This document shows, piece after piece, positions 22,800-32,549 of a DNA stretch of 64,000 bases. Where the stretch lies: NCBI GenBank assembly GCA_036346395.1, contig CM070606.1:14184915-14248914 (forward strand). The letters run 5' to 3'. A program made the position numbers and the translations under genes. A model generated the notes under the pieces. It did not search any database. It was not told where the DNA came from and saw only the letters and a list, made by a program, of their open reading frames with translations. Source of the stretch: Hsuehochloa calcarea (lineage: Eukaryota; Streptophyta; Magnoliopsida; Poales; Poaceae). Positions within the stretch are counted from its first letter, which is position 1. Every line of letters begins with the position of its first letter.

Positions 22800-23070
22800 G
22801 AGACGACTTAGTCACCGTTGGATTGAAATCGGACGGCTCGAATGAACGGGACGACTGGAACGGTCCGAACGTTCACTTCAATCCAGGCCGTTATCTCCAA
22901 ATCGGACGGTTCAGATGAACGGGACGATCGGCCGGTCCGAACGTTCACTTCAATCCAGGCCGTTGATCTAAGATCCAACAACTCTCGTTGATCGAAATGT
23001 TCGGATGGTCCGAACGTTCACACGCATATGAGTCGTTGATCTCAGATCCAACGATACACGATACTCGCGC
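22800..23070. repeat. ~72-bp tandem repeat in S1, second block
   Basis: Four further copies of the same unit, with CCGTTG words near 22816, 22888, 22960 and 23033 and GTCCGAACGTTCACTTCAAT between some. The GC-rich promoter-like part of S1 lies between the two blocks. Confidence 0.85.
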
Positions 23071-23379
23071 CCGAGTGAACGCGCCGGGTGCAGTTAGTTG
23101 ACTTAACCAAGTCACTTGGCTCGAGCCCGAGTCTGACTCGCGCTAAAAGAATAGTGAAAACCAGCTAGGGTTCGAATTAAACAGCTGATTTTTGGAGAAT
23201 TTTCTTAAGGTACCAAACAAGCTCCAAAAATCATGAAATTTTAATAGGATGCTGCTGACTGCAGGATAAACCTCACATAAAATTTCCAGAGACTTTTATG
23301 CACTGCATTTTTCTCAAGAAATTCCAGAAGGTGTGAATTAGGGTTTGACCAAGCTTTGACTTGGTTTGACTTGCCTCCA

Positions 23380-23384
23380 AAATT
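23380..23384. repeat. TSD of the copia element, left copy (AAAAT)
   Basis: AAAAT here and at 34344-34348, flanking the copia LTR termini exactly. Confidence 0.88.
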
Positions 23385-25172
23385 GTTGGACCGTAAAGGC
23401 GACTAGAGGGGCGGGGGGTGAATAGGAGCACGCTCACTTTTTCACAAATTATGAATTCAATACAATTTCACTCCAGTAGCTATTAGAAAGCTATGAAGAT
23501 CAATATACCAGTACAGTGGAAGACTAGTATTGAATCCAATTAAACCCCTAAGCGATGCTACAAAAATCAACTAAGATTGCAAAGACTCACAAAGACGCAG
23601 GCGGTCGATCACCTGGACCCAATCGGTCGGACCGATTGCGGGCGATCGACCGGCGTTAGTTGGCGGTCGGACCGCTCCAAAATCGGTCGACCGGTGATGA
23701 CGGGCGGATCGACCGTGCCGACTCGAACCGATCCGCAAAAGAAAATCGGCCGATGACGAAGTTGCAATTAGGTGAAACTTTGATTCTCAACTCTAATCTT
23801 TATGAAACTTTGCACACACCTTCTATATGCTATTGAGGACCTATTCCAATCGAATATTATGATAATTCTTGGAACGATCTTGAGCAATTGCCAATTGATT
23901 AACGAAGGTCTAAAACCGCAAGAACGAAAACTTGATCCTAAAGCTTGTTCGTGAGGGATTGATGATCAAGATGATGCTAGATAGATTCACACATATCACA
24001 GCAAGCTAATTCACGTGAAAGAATCAATCACAAACTCGCGGATCAAAGAAAGCCCTAAAAACACTAAATTGAAAGCAAGAACGAAAAGAGACTTATCTCA
24101 AGCAAACCTTGCATAGATTGATTTCGTGATTGTTGTTGGATTACATCCACACCATCATGGATCGATGGATAATCAAAGATCACGAAATTCACCACAAACC
24201 ATCAAGAGCCCTAGCCTCCACCTCAACTCCCTAAAGACAATTAGGGTTTTGAAACATAAAAAGCGAGAGAGAGAGAGGTGCAGCCACCATCTCCTCCTAT
24301 TTATAGTGGAGGCCTAAAACTCTTAGGGTTTGACTTAATTGGGCTCCGTTAAGGCCCACTAACAAACGGGTCACACACGCACGCTTCGCAGCGCCGTCTT
24401 TAACCTTTTGACCTAAACCGCTTCACCATGCGCCATGGATTTGCCAATAGGTCACCATTGTCCATCTTGTGTCACACTTGAGTCGTTGACCTCACCCGCA
24501 TCGCCAATCGCTCGACCTCAACTCTCAAGTCTAGTCCCGATCCTCCTTGCCGCTGACCGTCGTTGACCACCAAGCAACCTCGCACAACCACGCATAAGCA
24601 AACACGAATTCGGGAACAAGTTCTTCACAACTTGACCCATGTTAGTCAAAACATGCATCATGCAAAACATATGACATGAAACCAATGACTTTGACCTAAC
24701 AAATCAACATCGCCACGGTTGGCGACGCTCAAGTTATTACCGGCCCGACCGCCCAGTGAGCCGGTCGGACCGCCATGGCGGTCGGACCGCTCCTCGTGAG
24801 CCGGTCGGACCGCCTTTGGACTTAGCGAAATTCAAGCTTCCAAATTCAAACCTTCCGAAATTAAAACCAATAGAACTTTTATCGAGACTCCAAAAATCAT
24901 GAGACCAAGTGCATTGGGATCCTCACTTGCCTACAACACCTATTTTTGGCCCAGCTCGTTTTGAGTACTTTTAGGTCACCGCCGGTCCGACCGCCGCACA
25001 TGGCCGGTCCGACCGATTTGGGACCGGTCGGACCGCCGTGCTAGGACCGGTCGGACCGCCTCCATCGAGAAGCTCAGAATTTTTCGAAAACACGTGAAAC
25101 GACAAACCGTAAACGCCATTGCCAATTGTCACATCATCCTAAGATCTCGAACATATCCCCATGAAATCCACA
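23385..25172 (-). repeat. Copia 3' LTR
   Basis: 1,788 bp; minus-strand ends TGTGGATTTC and GGTCCAACA. Contains a TATA box (24296-24306) and clusters of CGGTCGGACCG-type words at 23600-23720, 24740-24820 and 24975-25070. Confidence 0.93.
24296..24306 (-). promoter_or_regulatory. TATA box of copia 3' LTR
   Basis: Minus-strand CTATAAATAGG, close to the plant consensus; the sister LTR has it at 33462-33472. Confidence 0.65.
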
Positions 25173-25188
25173 TCTCCCCTTGATGAAC
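25173..25188 (-). promoter_or_regulatory. Copia polypurine tract
   Basis: Minus-strand GTTCATCAAGGGGAGA directly before the 3' LTR start. Confidence 0.85.
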
Positions 25189-26978
25189 ACATTGGCAATT
25201 ATCCGAAAAATGTAAGTAAGAGGTTTGAAAACGAGTTTACTCGCGGTTTTACAGACAAAGGCACAACTTGGTCCATAAGCAAGAAAAAGCAATGTAAATG
25301 ACCAAGCCGGCATCGTAATAGTATAGGCATGTGAGACAAGGCAAAAATAAGCATAAAAACTTTGATTTTTAAAAGGGTCAAAATTCTCACATAAGGTCCA
25401 TATGAAAGAACAATTGTTCAATTGACCTATGATCATTGTGAGGATAAAAGAATGCAATTCAAGTTCGTAATATTCAATAAGACAATAAGAATGCAACTCA
25501 AGAACTCCCCTCACTATGATCCTCAATTTTAAATTTTCGTTCTCCCCTTTGTATAAACTTCTCCCCAATAAAGAAATATCTTCTTATTAACACATCTTCT
25601 CTTCTCATTTAACACATCTTCTCCCCTTTGACAATGGATTCATCAAGGAATCACGCCTTCCTCTCATCCAGAGATAAAAATATAGAATAAAGGAAGAAGG
25701 TAAACAAGAGAAGCATAAAGAGGAATATGCATGAAGTGCAATGGAGTGGCTTCAATTTTGTATTTTTCAATTTTTGATTACAAGAAGCTTTGGAGATTAC
25801 CCAAAAGAACAAGCTAGTATCTCTAATATTGCACAAACAAAGATATCAAGCCCGAGTAGCTAGCAAGATCATGGTAAGACATATATATCAAAGCTAAGCA
25901 CAAAGGCTCAAAAGTAAAGCGAGAGATTTGATCAATTTAAGCAACGCTCAAATTCAAACAAGTTCATCAACAGGATCCTAAAGTGAAATTGGCCATGTCA
26001 AAATGTCAAAGTGAGATCAAAAATCTAACAAAGACCACATTAAGAGTCAATCAAGTCCGTATTGAATCATTTTGCTCAATATTTTGTAAACGCCCATTTG
26101 TCAATATTTTCTCATTTGCATTGAATATTGAAGTTGACTAATGATCTAACTTAGTGACAAGATCCCGGACTAGGAGCCATCCACAAACTCATCCTAAGCT
26201 TCACCAAAAGTTGATTAAAGGTATATCTTAGTAAAGAAGATCCTGGACTAGGAGCCATCCACAAACTCTTTCTAAGCTTCTACCGGGCGACAAATCTTGA
26301 TGTTCATGTCATTTCGACAAGCAATCCCCATGAGATCGTTCGTTCATCAAACTATCTCCAAGTTCATGTCATTTGACAAGCGGTCTCGTAAGAATAGTTT
26401 GGCACAATTTAAGCATAAGACAATCTTGATTTTCATTTTTCACATGAGCAGTTTTAGAATCTCAAGAACACAAAAGCTCAAGTAATGGTCAATTTTAGAT
26501 CAAAGAGCTAACAAAGCAATTCTGACAGGGCCAATGTCACAAGAGGAGCACTAATTGCGCAACTCGCTAAAACATCCACAAATTGCAATTTCTTAGTTTG
26601 AGTTGTTTAAAAGGTTCTAGCTCATATAGCAAAGACTTAGCTACACATGTAAAAGCATGATAATTCTAGCAAGTCAAAGAACTAGACATGACATTGAGCA
26701 AGAATTGAAATACAAAAGCTCTAAAGGGTAATAGGCAAAGCTTCATCAATTTTTTAAAAAATAAGCAGAAAACCTTATATTACAATGCATCTTTTTGGAT
26801 TTTTCATACCATTTGTTGTAACCACTTGTTGAAGTTTTCATATGAATGCAATATGACACAATGAGATGCAATTAAAAAGCCTAAAAACCTAAAAAGTTCG
26901 AAAAGATCACTAAGTTCAGAAAAAGAACAATAAAAGATCAAAAGAACAAGGAAAGATAAGAAAAAATCAAACTCCCCC
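25189..26978 (-). other. Copia 3' spacer, ~1.8 kb, no recognisable gene
   Basis: Between the RNase H stop and the PPT. AT-rich, with direct repeats at 26160-26380. A 144-residue minus-strand open frame (25568-25134) runs into the LTR and has hydrophobic stretches but no domain I know. Some copia lineages keep an envelope-like gene here; I see no convincing remnant. Confidence 0.6.
26160..26380. repeat. Direct repeats in the copia 3' spacer
   Basis: A ~40-bp sequence containing GGACTAGGAGCCATCCACAA and a CTAAGCTTC word occurs at about 26163 and 26245. A second pair, GTTCATGTCATTT(C)GACAAGC, is at about 26301 and 26350. Confidence 0.85.
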
Positions 26979-27731
26979 TCAAACCAACCCATAAGGATAA
27001 ATTACGCCTAACTCGCTTCTTAAGGAGGAAAATCTGGTTTGATCTAAAGGCTTGGTAAGAATATCTGCCAATTGAGCTTCGGACTCTACGAAGTGCATCA
27101 CAATATCACCTTTTTCAACATGATCTTTAAGGAAGTGAAAGCGAATGTCTATGTGTTTAGTCCTAGAATGTTGCACTGGGTTTTTAGCAATATTAATAGC
27201 AGAAGTGTTATCACAGAAAAGAGGAACACTAGCAAAGTTTAACCCATAATCTTTCAAAGTGGACGTCATCCACAAAATCAAGCACAAAGAACTAGCGCAA
27301 AGACTACATACTCGCCTCAAGAGTGGATTGTGCAATGTAAGACCGCTTCCTAGAAGACCAAGATACAAGAGAAGTGCCTAGGAAGTGACAGGTGCCTGAG
27401 GTACTCTTCCTATCTAACCGACGACCGCAAAATCGAATCAAAACCTCTAATGGACAAAGTCAAGAGCAGAATACCAAATGCCATATAAGAGGGTAGAGTG
27501 TAAATACCTGAATATGCGCTTAACGGCTTGGCGATGGGAAGTTCTCGGAGACGCCTGAAATCTTGCACAAAGGCATACCGTGAAGTGAATGTCCGGTCTC
27601 GAGGCCGTCAAATACAGAAGGGAGCCGATCATGCTGCGGTACTCGCGTTGATCCACGACTTCTCCTTCCTCATCTGGATCCAAAACAGTCGAAGTTGCCA
27701 TGGGAGTGGAAATTGGCTTGCAGTCACCCAT
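26979..27731 (-). pseudogene. pol: Copia RNase H region
   Basis: 27731-27447 encodes the RT-RNase H connector (STPMATSTVLDPDEEGEVVD, QREYRSMIGSLLYLTASRPD). 27368-26979 encodes the end of RNase H: VPLFCDNTSAINIAKNPVQH, then TKHIDIRFHFLKDHVEKGDI and LADILTKPLDQTRF, a very typical copia ending. Frame breaks around 27370-27450 separate them. The stop is at 26979-26981. Confidence 0.85.
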
Positions 27732-27752
27732 GTTAAAGCGCTTAGTAGATCT

Positions 27753-28567
27753 TTAGTGTACTTCGTCGATGGATGAAAGTTCCTTCCTTGCATTGCTTGA
27801 TTTGAAGTCCCAAAAGTAATTAAGCTCTCCCATCATACTCATCTCAAATTCCCTGGACATAGTGTCAGAAAAGCTGGAAACAAGAGCATTAGAGGAACCA
27901 CCAAAAATAATATCATCCACGTAAATTTGAGCAAGCAGGAAGTCATTGTCACGCCTAAGAATAAATAGAGTTTTATCCACTTTACCCATCTCAAAATTAT
28001 TTTTAAGCAAGAAGGTCTTAAGTCTATCATACTGTGCTCTAGGGGCTTGTTTAAGACCATATAATGCTTTAGATAGCTTGAAAACACGATTTGGATATTT
28101 AGGATCCTCAAAACCGTGGGGTTGCTTAACATACACTTCCTCATCTATGAAACCATTTAAAAGGCACTTTTAACATCCATCCGATATAATTTAAAACCTT
28201 TTGATGCAAAGAAATGCAAGAATGCGAATGGCTTCTAGTCTAGCAACAGAGCAAATGTCTCATCAAAATCTAACCCTCAACTTGGTGAAACCACGAGCTA
28301 CCAATCTGCTTTATTTCTAACCACGTAACCATCCTCACCTTTTTTATTCTTAAACACCCAACGGGTTCCTATAACATTATGACCACTAGGAGGTTCTACT
28401 AGGTTCCAAACTTTGTTTCTTTCAAAATTCTCTAACTCCTCATGCATGGCATTTACCCAGCTAGAATCAGATAAAGCATGTGATATATCGTGGGGTTCAA
28501 AAGAAGCAACAAAAGCCGAATGAGAGTAGAGATTTGGATCATTATACCGAGCGAGTGACTCGCTCAT
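27753..28567 (-). pseudogene. pol: Copia reverse transcriptase
   Basis: 28567-28298 covers the start: SDSSWVNAMHEELENFERNK, VWNLVEPPSGHNVIGTRWVF, KNKKGEDG. 28136-27753 covers the core: MYVKQPHGFEDP, FKLSKALYGLKQAPRAQYDR and the catalytic LLAQIYVDDIIFGGSS. About 160 bases between the two are frame-broken but RT-like. The two Asp of YVDD are present. Confidence 0.9.
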
Positions 28568-28599
28568 GTAGATTACCTATTATACGCTCCGAGGATCTT

Positions 28600-29710
28600 T
28601 GTTTTTAAATGCGAAGTGGAGCGCCGGGTGAGATGTCGTTTCTTCGACCTCAGTATCTGCTGATGATGATGATGCGCAGAGCCTCAATCAAGGTGAAGTA
28701 GACGTAGCGTGTTCTTGTATCAATATGGGCGCCTCAGCAAAGCAGATGAGGGAATGACATTAGCCGTCCTCATCTTCCTCCACAAAAATGCTCTCTGTCA
28801 CTTGTAAATCATCTCAGCAATTGATCTAGCTCTGTGGCTAGTCTCATCAAAAGTGACATTACAAGTCTCTGAATAATGTTAGTCTCAGATAAAAACGAAA
28901 ACCCTCGAATGAGCGGGATAACCTGAAATACCCCATCAAAAGTTCTTGATTCAAATTTATCTAAGTTGCCTGTCTTAAGGATAAAACATTTTGATCCAAA
29001 AACTCAAAATGCGAAGCAGAGGGTTTTCTACCAAAACGAAGCTCATAAGGAGTCTTGCCTAAAGAAGGTCTCAAAAAGACACGATTGGCAATATGGCAAG
29101 CAAGAGCAATAGCTTCGCCCAAAATCTCCTCGGTGTGTTATACTCATCTAGCATCGTCCTAGCCATTTCGACTAAGGTCCTATTGTTCCTTTCCACCACG
29201 CCATTTTGTTGAGGGACGTGTGGAGAGGAGAACGATGCTCAATACCACGCCAAGCACAAAAGAAGCAAAAAAGCATTTTTGAACTCCGTGCCATTATCAT
29301 CGCGAATCGCTCTCAAAGCACCGTGAAGCTCGTAAGCCAAACGAAGAACAAGGTCATGAAAATAACCAAAAGCTTCATCTTTTGAAGTAAGAAAGAACAC
29401 CCAAGTATATCTTGAAAGATCATCGACTATGACTAGAATATACCATTTTCCACCAATCGATCGGACTCTAGCAGACCAACAAGATCCATATGAAGCAACC
29501 GTCCCGGTCCGTCACCATAACCATAGTCACGAAGGGTGTGAGGCAAGAACTTGTTTGCCATGCCTATGAGCGCATATATCTGCATCTTTGATGACTTTGA
29601 GTTTGGGCAAACCTCTCATAAGATCAAGGTTGCTAACTCGTCCGATGATCAAAACCAATGTGCCCCAAACGCCGATGCCAAAGCCGTAAATCGAGAAGAA
29701 GATGTAAGCA
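28600..29710 (-). pseudogene. pol: Copia integrase core, frame-broken
   Basis: Minus-strand pieces show the DDE triad: LLHMDLVG near 29485, with DDLSR near 29420; AIRDDNGTEF near 29290; and QQNGVVER near 29205 followed by RTLVEMARTMLDE. The rest to 28600 is degraded linker towards RT. Stops and shifts break it several times. Confidence 0.75.
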
Positions 29711-29715
29711 AACAT

Positions 29716-29931
29716 TTAAGAGATCCAAAGAAGAGATTCGAAAAATCGGCCAAAAATTCTACCAACTCTAGAGATTCCAAACACAAGCTCACCAAGAGAA
29801 TCAAGCACACGACAAGCATTTTTCTTAAAAACCGTCTCATAGCCATCATCAAGAAGCTGAGAAACAGAAAGGAGATTATACCTAAGCTTGTCCACAAGAG
29901 CGACATCCTTTAGAATGAATTTGTTGTTCAC
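29716..29931 (-). CDS. pol: Copia GAG-pre-integrase segment
   Basis: Open minus-strand segment: NNKFILKDVALVDKLRYNLL then SVSQLLDDGYETVFKKNACR, the standard sequence between copia protease and integrase (GAG-pre-integrase, zinc-binding region following). Confidence 0.85.
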   Translation of the reverse strand: MNNKFILKDVALVDKLRYNLLSVSQLLDDGYETVFKKNACRVLDSLGELVFGISRVGRIFGRFFESLLWIS

Positions 29932-29950
29932 CCTAATTGATCATGTTCCT

Positions 29951-30226
29951 TCAATTCGCCTTGTGTATCATCTCCAAAGGTGATGAAGTCATCACCGTTG
30001 CTCGCGTGAAAGAGGTGAACCATTTTGAGTTCCCGGTCATGTGGCGTGAACATCCGGAGTCAACGAACCACATGTTCTTCCCCTTTCCGCGATAATCCTG
30101 AAAATCAAGGAACAAAAGAACGATGTGTCTCAATACTGGGGTTAGATAAACAAGATTTAGGAATCCAAGATCGAGACACACGCCCGCAAGGAGTATACAA
30201 ACCGTAAGTACTATCCTTGATTTCAT
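29951..30226 (-). pseudogene. pol: Copia protease N-terminal part
   Basis: Contains NMWFVDSGCSRHMTGNSKWF, the copia aspartic protease active site D-S-G. Residues just downstream are lost in a frame change near 29940. Confidence 0.88.
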
Positions 30227-30239
30227 CTAACATTCGGTA

Positions 30240-30461
30240 ATGAGCAATGTTTAAATTAACATGAGACTTAAATCGTCCATGGGCGGTCTCGACCGGCAAG
30301 AAGTCTTGTGGTCGATCGGCGACCAAAACGGTCGATCGGTGACCACTAGCGGTCGACCGCCGATCGATAAACATTAGAATTAGGATATCTAGAAACATAA
30401 TGATTTGCATGAGAGAAAATCCTAATCCGTGTTTATTCTTTTCGGTGTTACCATGTCTCAT
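30240..30461 (-). pseudogene. pol: Copia Gag-protease linker carrying CGGTCG words
   Basis: Minus-strand segment between the second knuckle and the protease. It includes words such as CGGTCGACCG and CGGTCGATCG at about 30280-30365, like those in the LTRs; in one frame they read as repeated DRR/DRP residues. Whether the frame is used is unclear. Confidence 0.45.
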
Positions 30462-30655
30462 GAAGCTCTAGTTTGCATGAATGAAATTTTATCAAAATTT
30501 TTCCTATCATTTTTCAACCTCACGCCAATGAATTCAATCAAATGCCCACCTTTCTTGCAATAAGTGCAATGGTACTTGGTACCACTAGGAGAAGCACCAT
30601 TTGAATTAATACAAGGTTGAGCAAAACCTCGCAGATTTAAAAGATGTTTTTGCAA
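30458..30655 (-). pseudogene. gag: Copia second zinc-knuckle-like segment
   Basis: Reads GTKYHCTYCKKGGHLIEF: C-x2-C-x4-H are in place, but the final Cys is replaced by Ile-Gly through a small base change. Upstream is FAQPCINSNGASPSG. Second knuckles near the protease are known in this kind of copia Gag. Confidence 0.6.
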
Positions 30656-30674
30656 AGTTGGGTTTTGAATTCAA

Positions 30675-31514
30675 TTAAACCTTTTCCAAGACTTGAATGA
30701 CTTTTGGGTTTGAATTGTCTTGAAAAGAATTGAATCCTAAACCTTGCTTCTTATAAGGAGTTTTAGACTTCTCAAGAATCATGTTTAATTGTTTCTTACC
30801 TTTAGAAAATTTCTCTAATGTATCATGAAGGTAAGCATTTTCTTTTCTCAAGTTAACACAAGCATTACAAGTTTTATTCATAGATTTTTCCTTATACAAA
30901 GCAATTTCAAGCTTAAGAGTGGAACAAGAAGCACAAGTAGTATTTTCAATATTGTCCTTAAGCTTAGCATATTTGACTCTAGTAGCTTCTAAGATATCTT
31001 TGATTTCACGTTCTTTTTCTAAACATGAAGTGCAAGGGCTAGAATCAAATACATCAAAAGCAATCAATTTACTAGATTCTAAACATTTTTCACAAGGAGC
31101 ACTTTTAATTTCATTTAGTTCAGATCTAGCATTCTCAAGTTGTTGTACAGAAATGTTATGAGCAGATTGTAACTTGGTAATTTCTGAATGCATAGCATGA
31201 CAAGATAAACATTCATCAGGTTCAAGAGTCTTAGCATTTTTAAGCTCTACTTTCAGTTTGCTAATCTTTGACTCTAATTTCTTATTTTTTGTCATAACAA
31301 ATTCTAGCGCTTCATCTTGACTAAGCAATTGTTCAACTATAGAATCATATTTAGCAGAAAGCTCATCATAAGAAAAAGATACCTCATTATCATCAATGTC
31401 GTCCGTGTCAGCCATGAAGCACATGCTAGTGAAGTCTTTGGCCTTCCCTTTCTTTTTGCCTTGAGGGATCTCCTCCTCCTTGTCCTCCTCACTCCCGGTA
31501 TCCACATCGCTCAA
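30675..31514 (-). CDS. gag: Copia Gag coiled-coil region (280 codons)
   Basis: An uninterrupted frame rich in Glu, Lys, Leu and paired Cys. It starts with acidic SDVDTGSEEDKEEEIPQGKK, then SFSYDELSAKYDSIVEQLLS and long heptad-like stretches such as NKKLESKISKLKVELKNAK. Repeating Cys-x2-Cys words (CLSC, CEKC, CTSC, CASC, CNAC) are spaced about 30-40 residues apart. The end has EKFSKGKKQLNMILEKSKTP. No enzyme is suggested. The regular CxxC spacing along a coiled coil may bind metal or join particles; this is inference. Confidence 0.75.
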   Translation of the reverse strand: MSDVDTGSEEDKEEEIPQGKKKGKAKDFTSMCFMADTDDIDDNEVSFSYDELSAKYDSIVEQLLSQDEALEFVMTKNKKLESKISKLKVELKNAKTLEPDECLSCHAMHSEITKLQSAHNISVQQLENARSELNEIKSAPCEKCLESSKLIAFDVFDSSPCTSCLEKEREIKDILEATRVKYAKLKDNIENTTCASCSTLKLEIALYKEKSMNKTCNACVNLRKENAYLHDTLEKFSKGKKQLNMILEKSKTPYKKQGLGFNSFQDNSNPKVIQVLEKV

Positions 31515-32496
31515 GGATTGATCCTCAAAGCGGCAAGGACCCGGTGAGCAGCCTTCACAAGCTTATTAGCCTCATACCTTGATTTGTTGAAAGGAGGCTT
31601 CTTCCAAGTTGGCTTTCCTTCCTTATGATTGCTCTTACCTTTCAGCTTGGGGCAATTTGCCTGGATATGATTGAGCTCACCACATTCATAGCATGTCACC
31701 GGACCACCTCTCTTTTTGTTTCTCACATTATTGTAGGCCCGTGTGAATTTTTTAGCTAGAAGAGCTAACTCTGCTTCAGAATACTTTCAAGCTCCTCTTC
31801 ATGAATAGCAGATAAACAAGCAAATGAAAATCCGTAAGAAGATTCAAAAGAGTCATCAAAAGCCTTTTGAGAGGATCGCTACCAAAGCTAAATTATCTTT
31901 CTTGGGATGATCAACTCTTTTAATTTCATGAGTCTTGAGTTTACTATAAAGCAATTCTAAAGTAAGACTTGAAAGATCAACATTTTTCTCTATAGCAAGA
32001 GCCTTCATCTCCCACTCCTTGGTGTTGATTGCGGCCAAGAGATGGGTGGCATTTTCAGATTGAGAATATTCAATATCAACGACTTTCATTTGATTAATTA
32101 CTTTATTAAAGCGATGAAAATGTCATCGATGCTCTCTCCAGACGCATCTCGAATTTATTGTATTCACGCTTGTAAACTGTTTGGCGCACCTTTTGATTTG
32201 GGACGAACCTCATGATATGTTTCGAGAGTGTTCCAAATTTCATGCGCAGATTGAAAGATTGCAAATTCTATCATATTCTTGTCTACCAAGTGCACCATAT
32301 AAAAATTCTTAGCCTTATTGTTGTTAGCCAAAAGAATTGCGAAGTGTGTAGCAATTTCAGAATAACCAATGGGCTCTAACAACATCCCAAATAGCTTGTC
32401 CTCGCTCTCAAGAAAGACGCGCATACGATTCTTCCAATAGGCATAGTCGTGCCCATCGAAGATATGCGGTTTAGTAGAAAACTTATCCATCGCCAA
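31511..32496 (-). pseudogene. gag: Copia Gag with CCHC knuckle
   Basis: Starts at Met 32496 (MAMDKFSTKPHIFDGHDYAY then WKNRMRVFLES), the normal copia Gag start close to the PBS. 32089-31856 continues YSQSENATHLLAAINTKEWE and LTLELLYSKLKTHEIKR. 31726-31511 has the knuckle CYECGELNHIQANC (C-x2-C-x4-H-x4-C). Frame breaks lie near 32160 and 31730-31850. Confidence 0.88.
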
Positions 32497-32531
32497 AGTT
32501 CAGTGACCGTTTAAGATCAAGATTGAACTAA

Positions 32532-32547
32532 CCGGCCTCTGACACCA
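32532..32547 (-). promoter_or_regulatory. Copia primer binding site
   Basis: Minus-strand TGGTGTCAGAGGCCGG, 2 bp from the 5' LTR. Close to the Met-tRNA site but with TGGTGTC rather than TGGTATC. Confidence 0.8.
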
Positions 32548-32549
32548 CT

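Larger units (their letters stand above)
19360..23384 (-). other. S1 LTR middle part, non-coding
   Basis: S1 sequence between D1 and the copia element. It holds the TTATTCGAATAG block near 20100, ~70-bp repeats, and a GC-rich part (about 21950-22650) with short open frames that have no recognised domain. No gene is seen. Confidence 0.75.

Noticed and set aside
25134..25568. Envelope-like gene of the copia element
   Set aside because: The 144-codon frame overlaps the LTR, lacks a signal peptide or a clear transmembrane pattern, and has no homology I can name.
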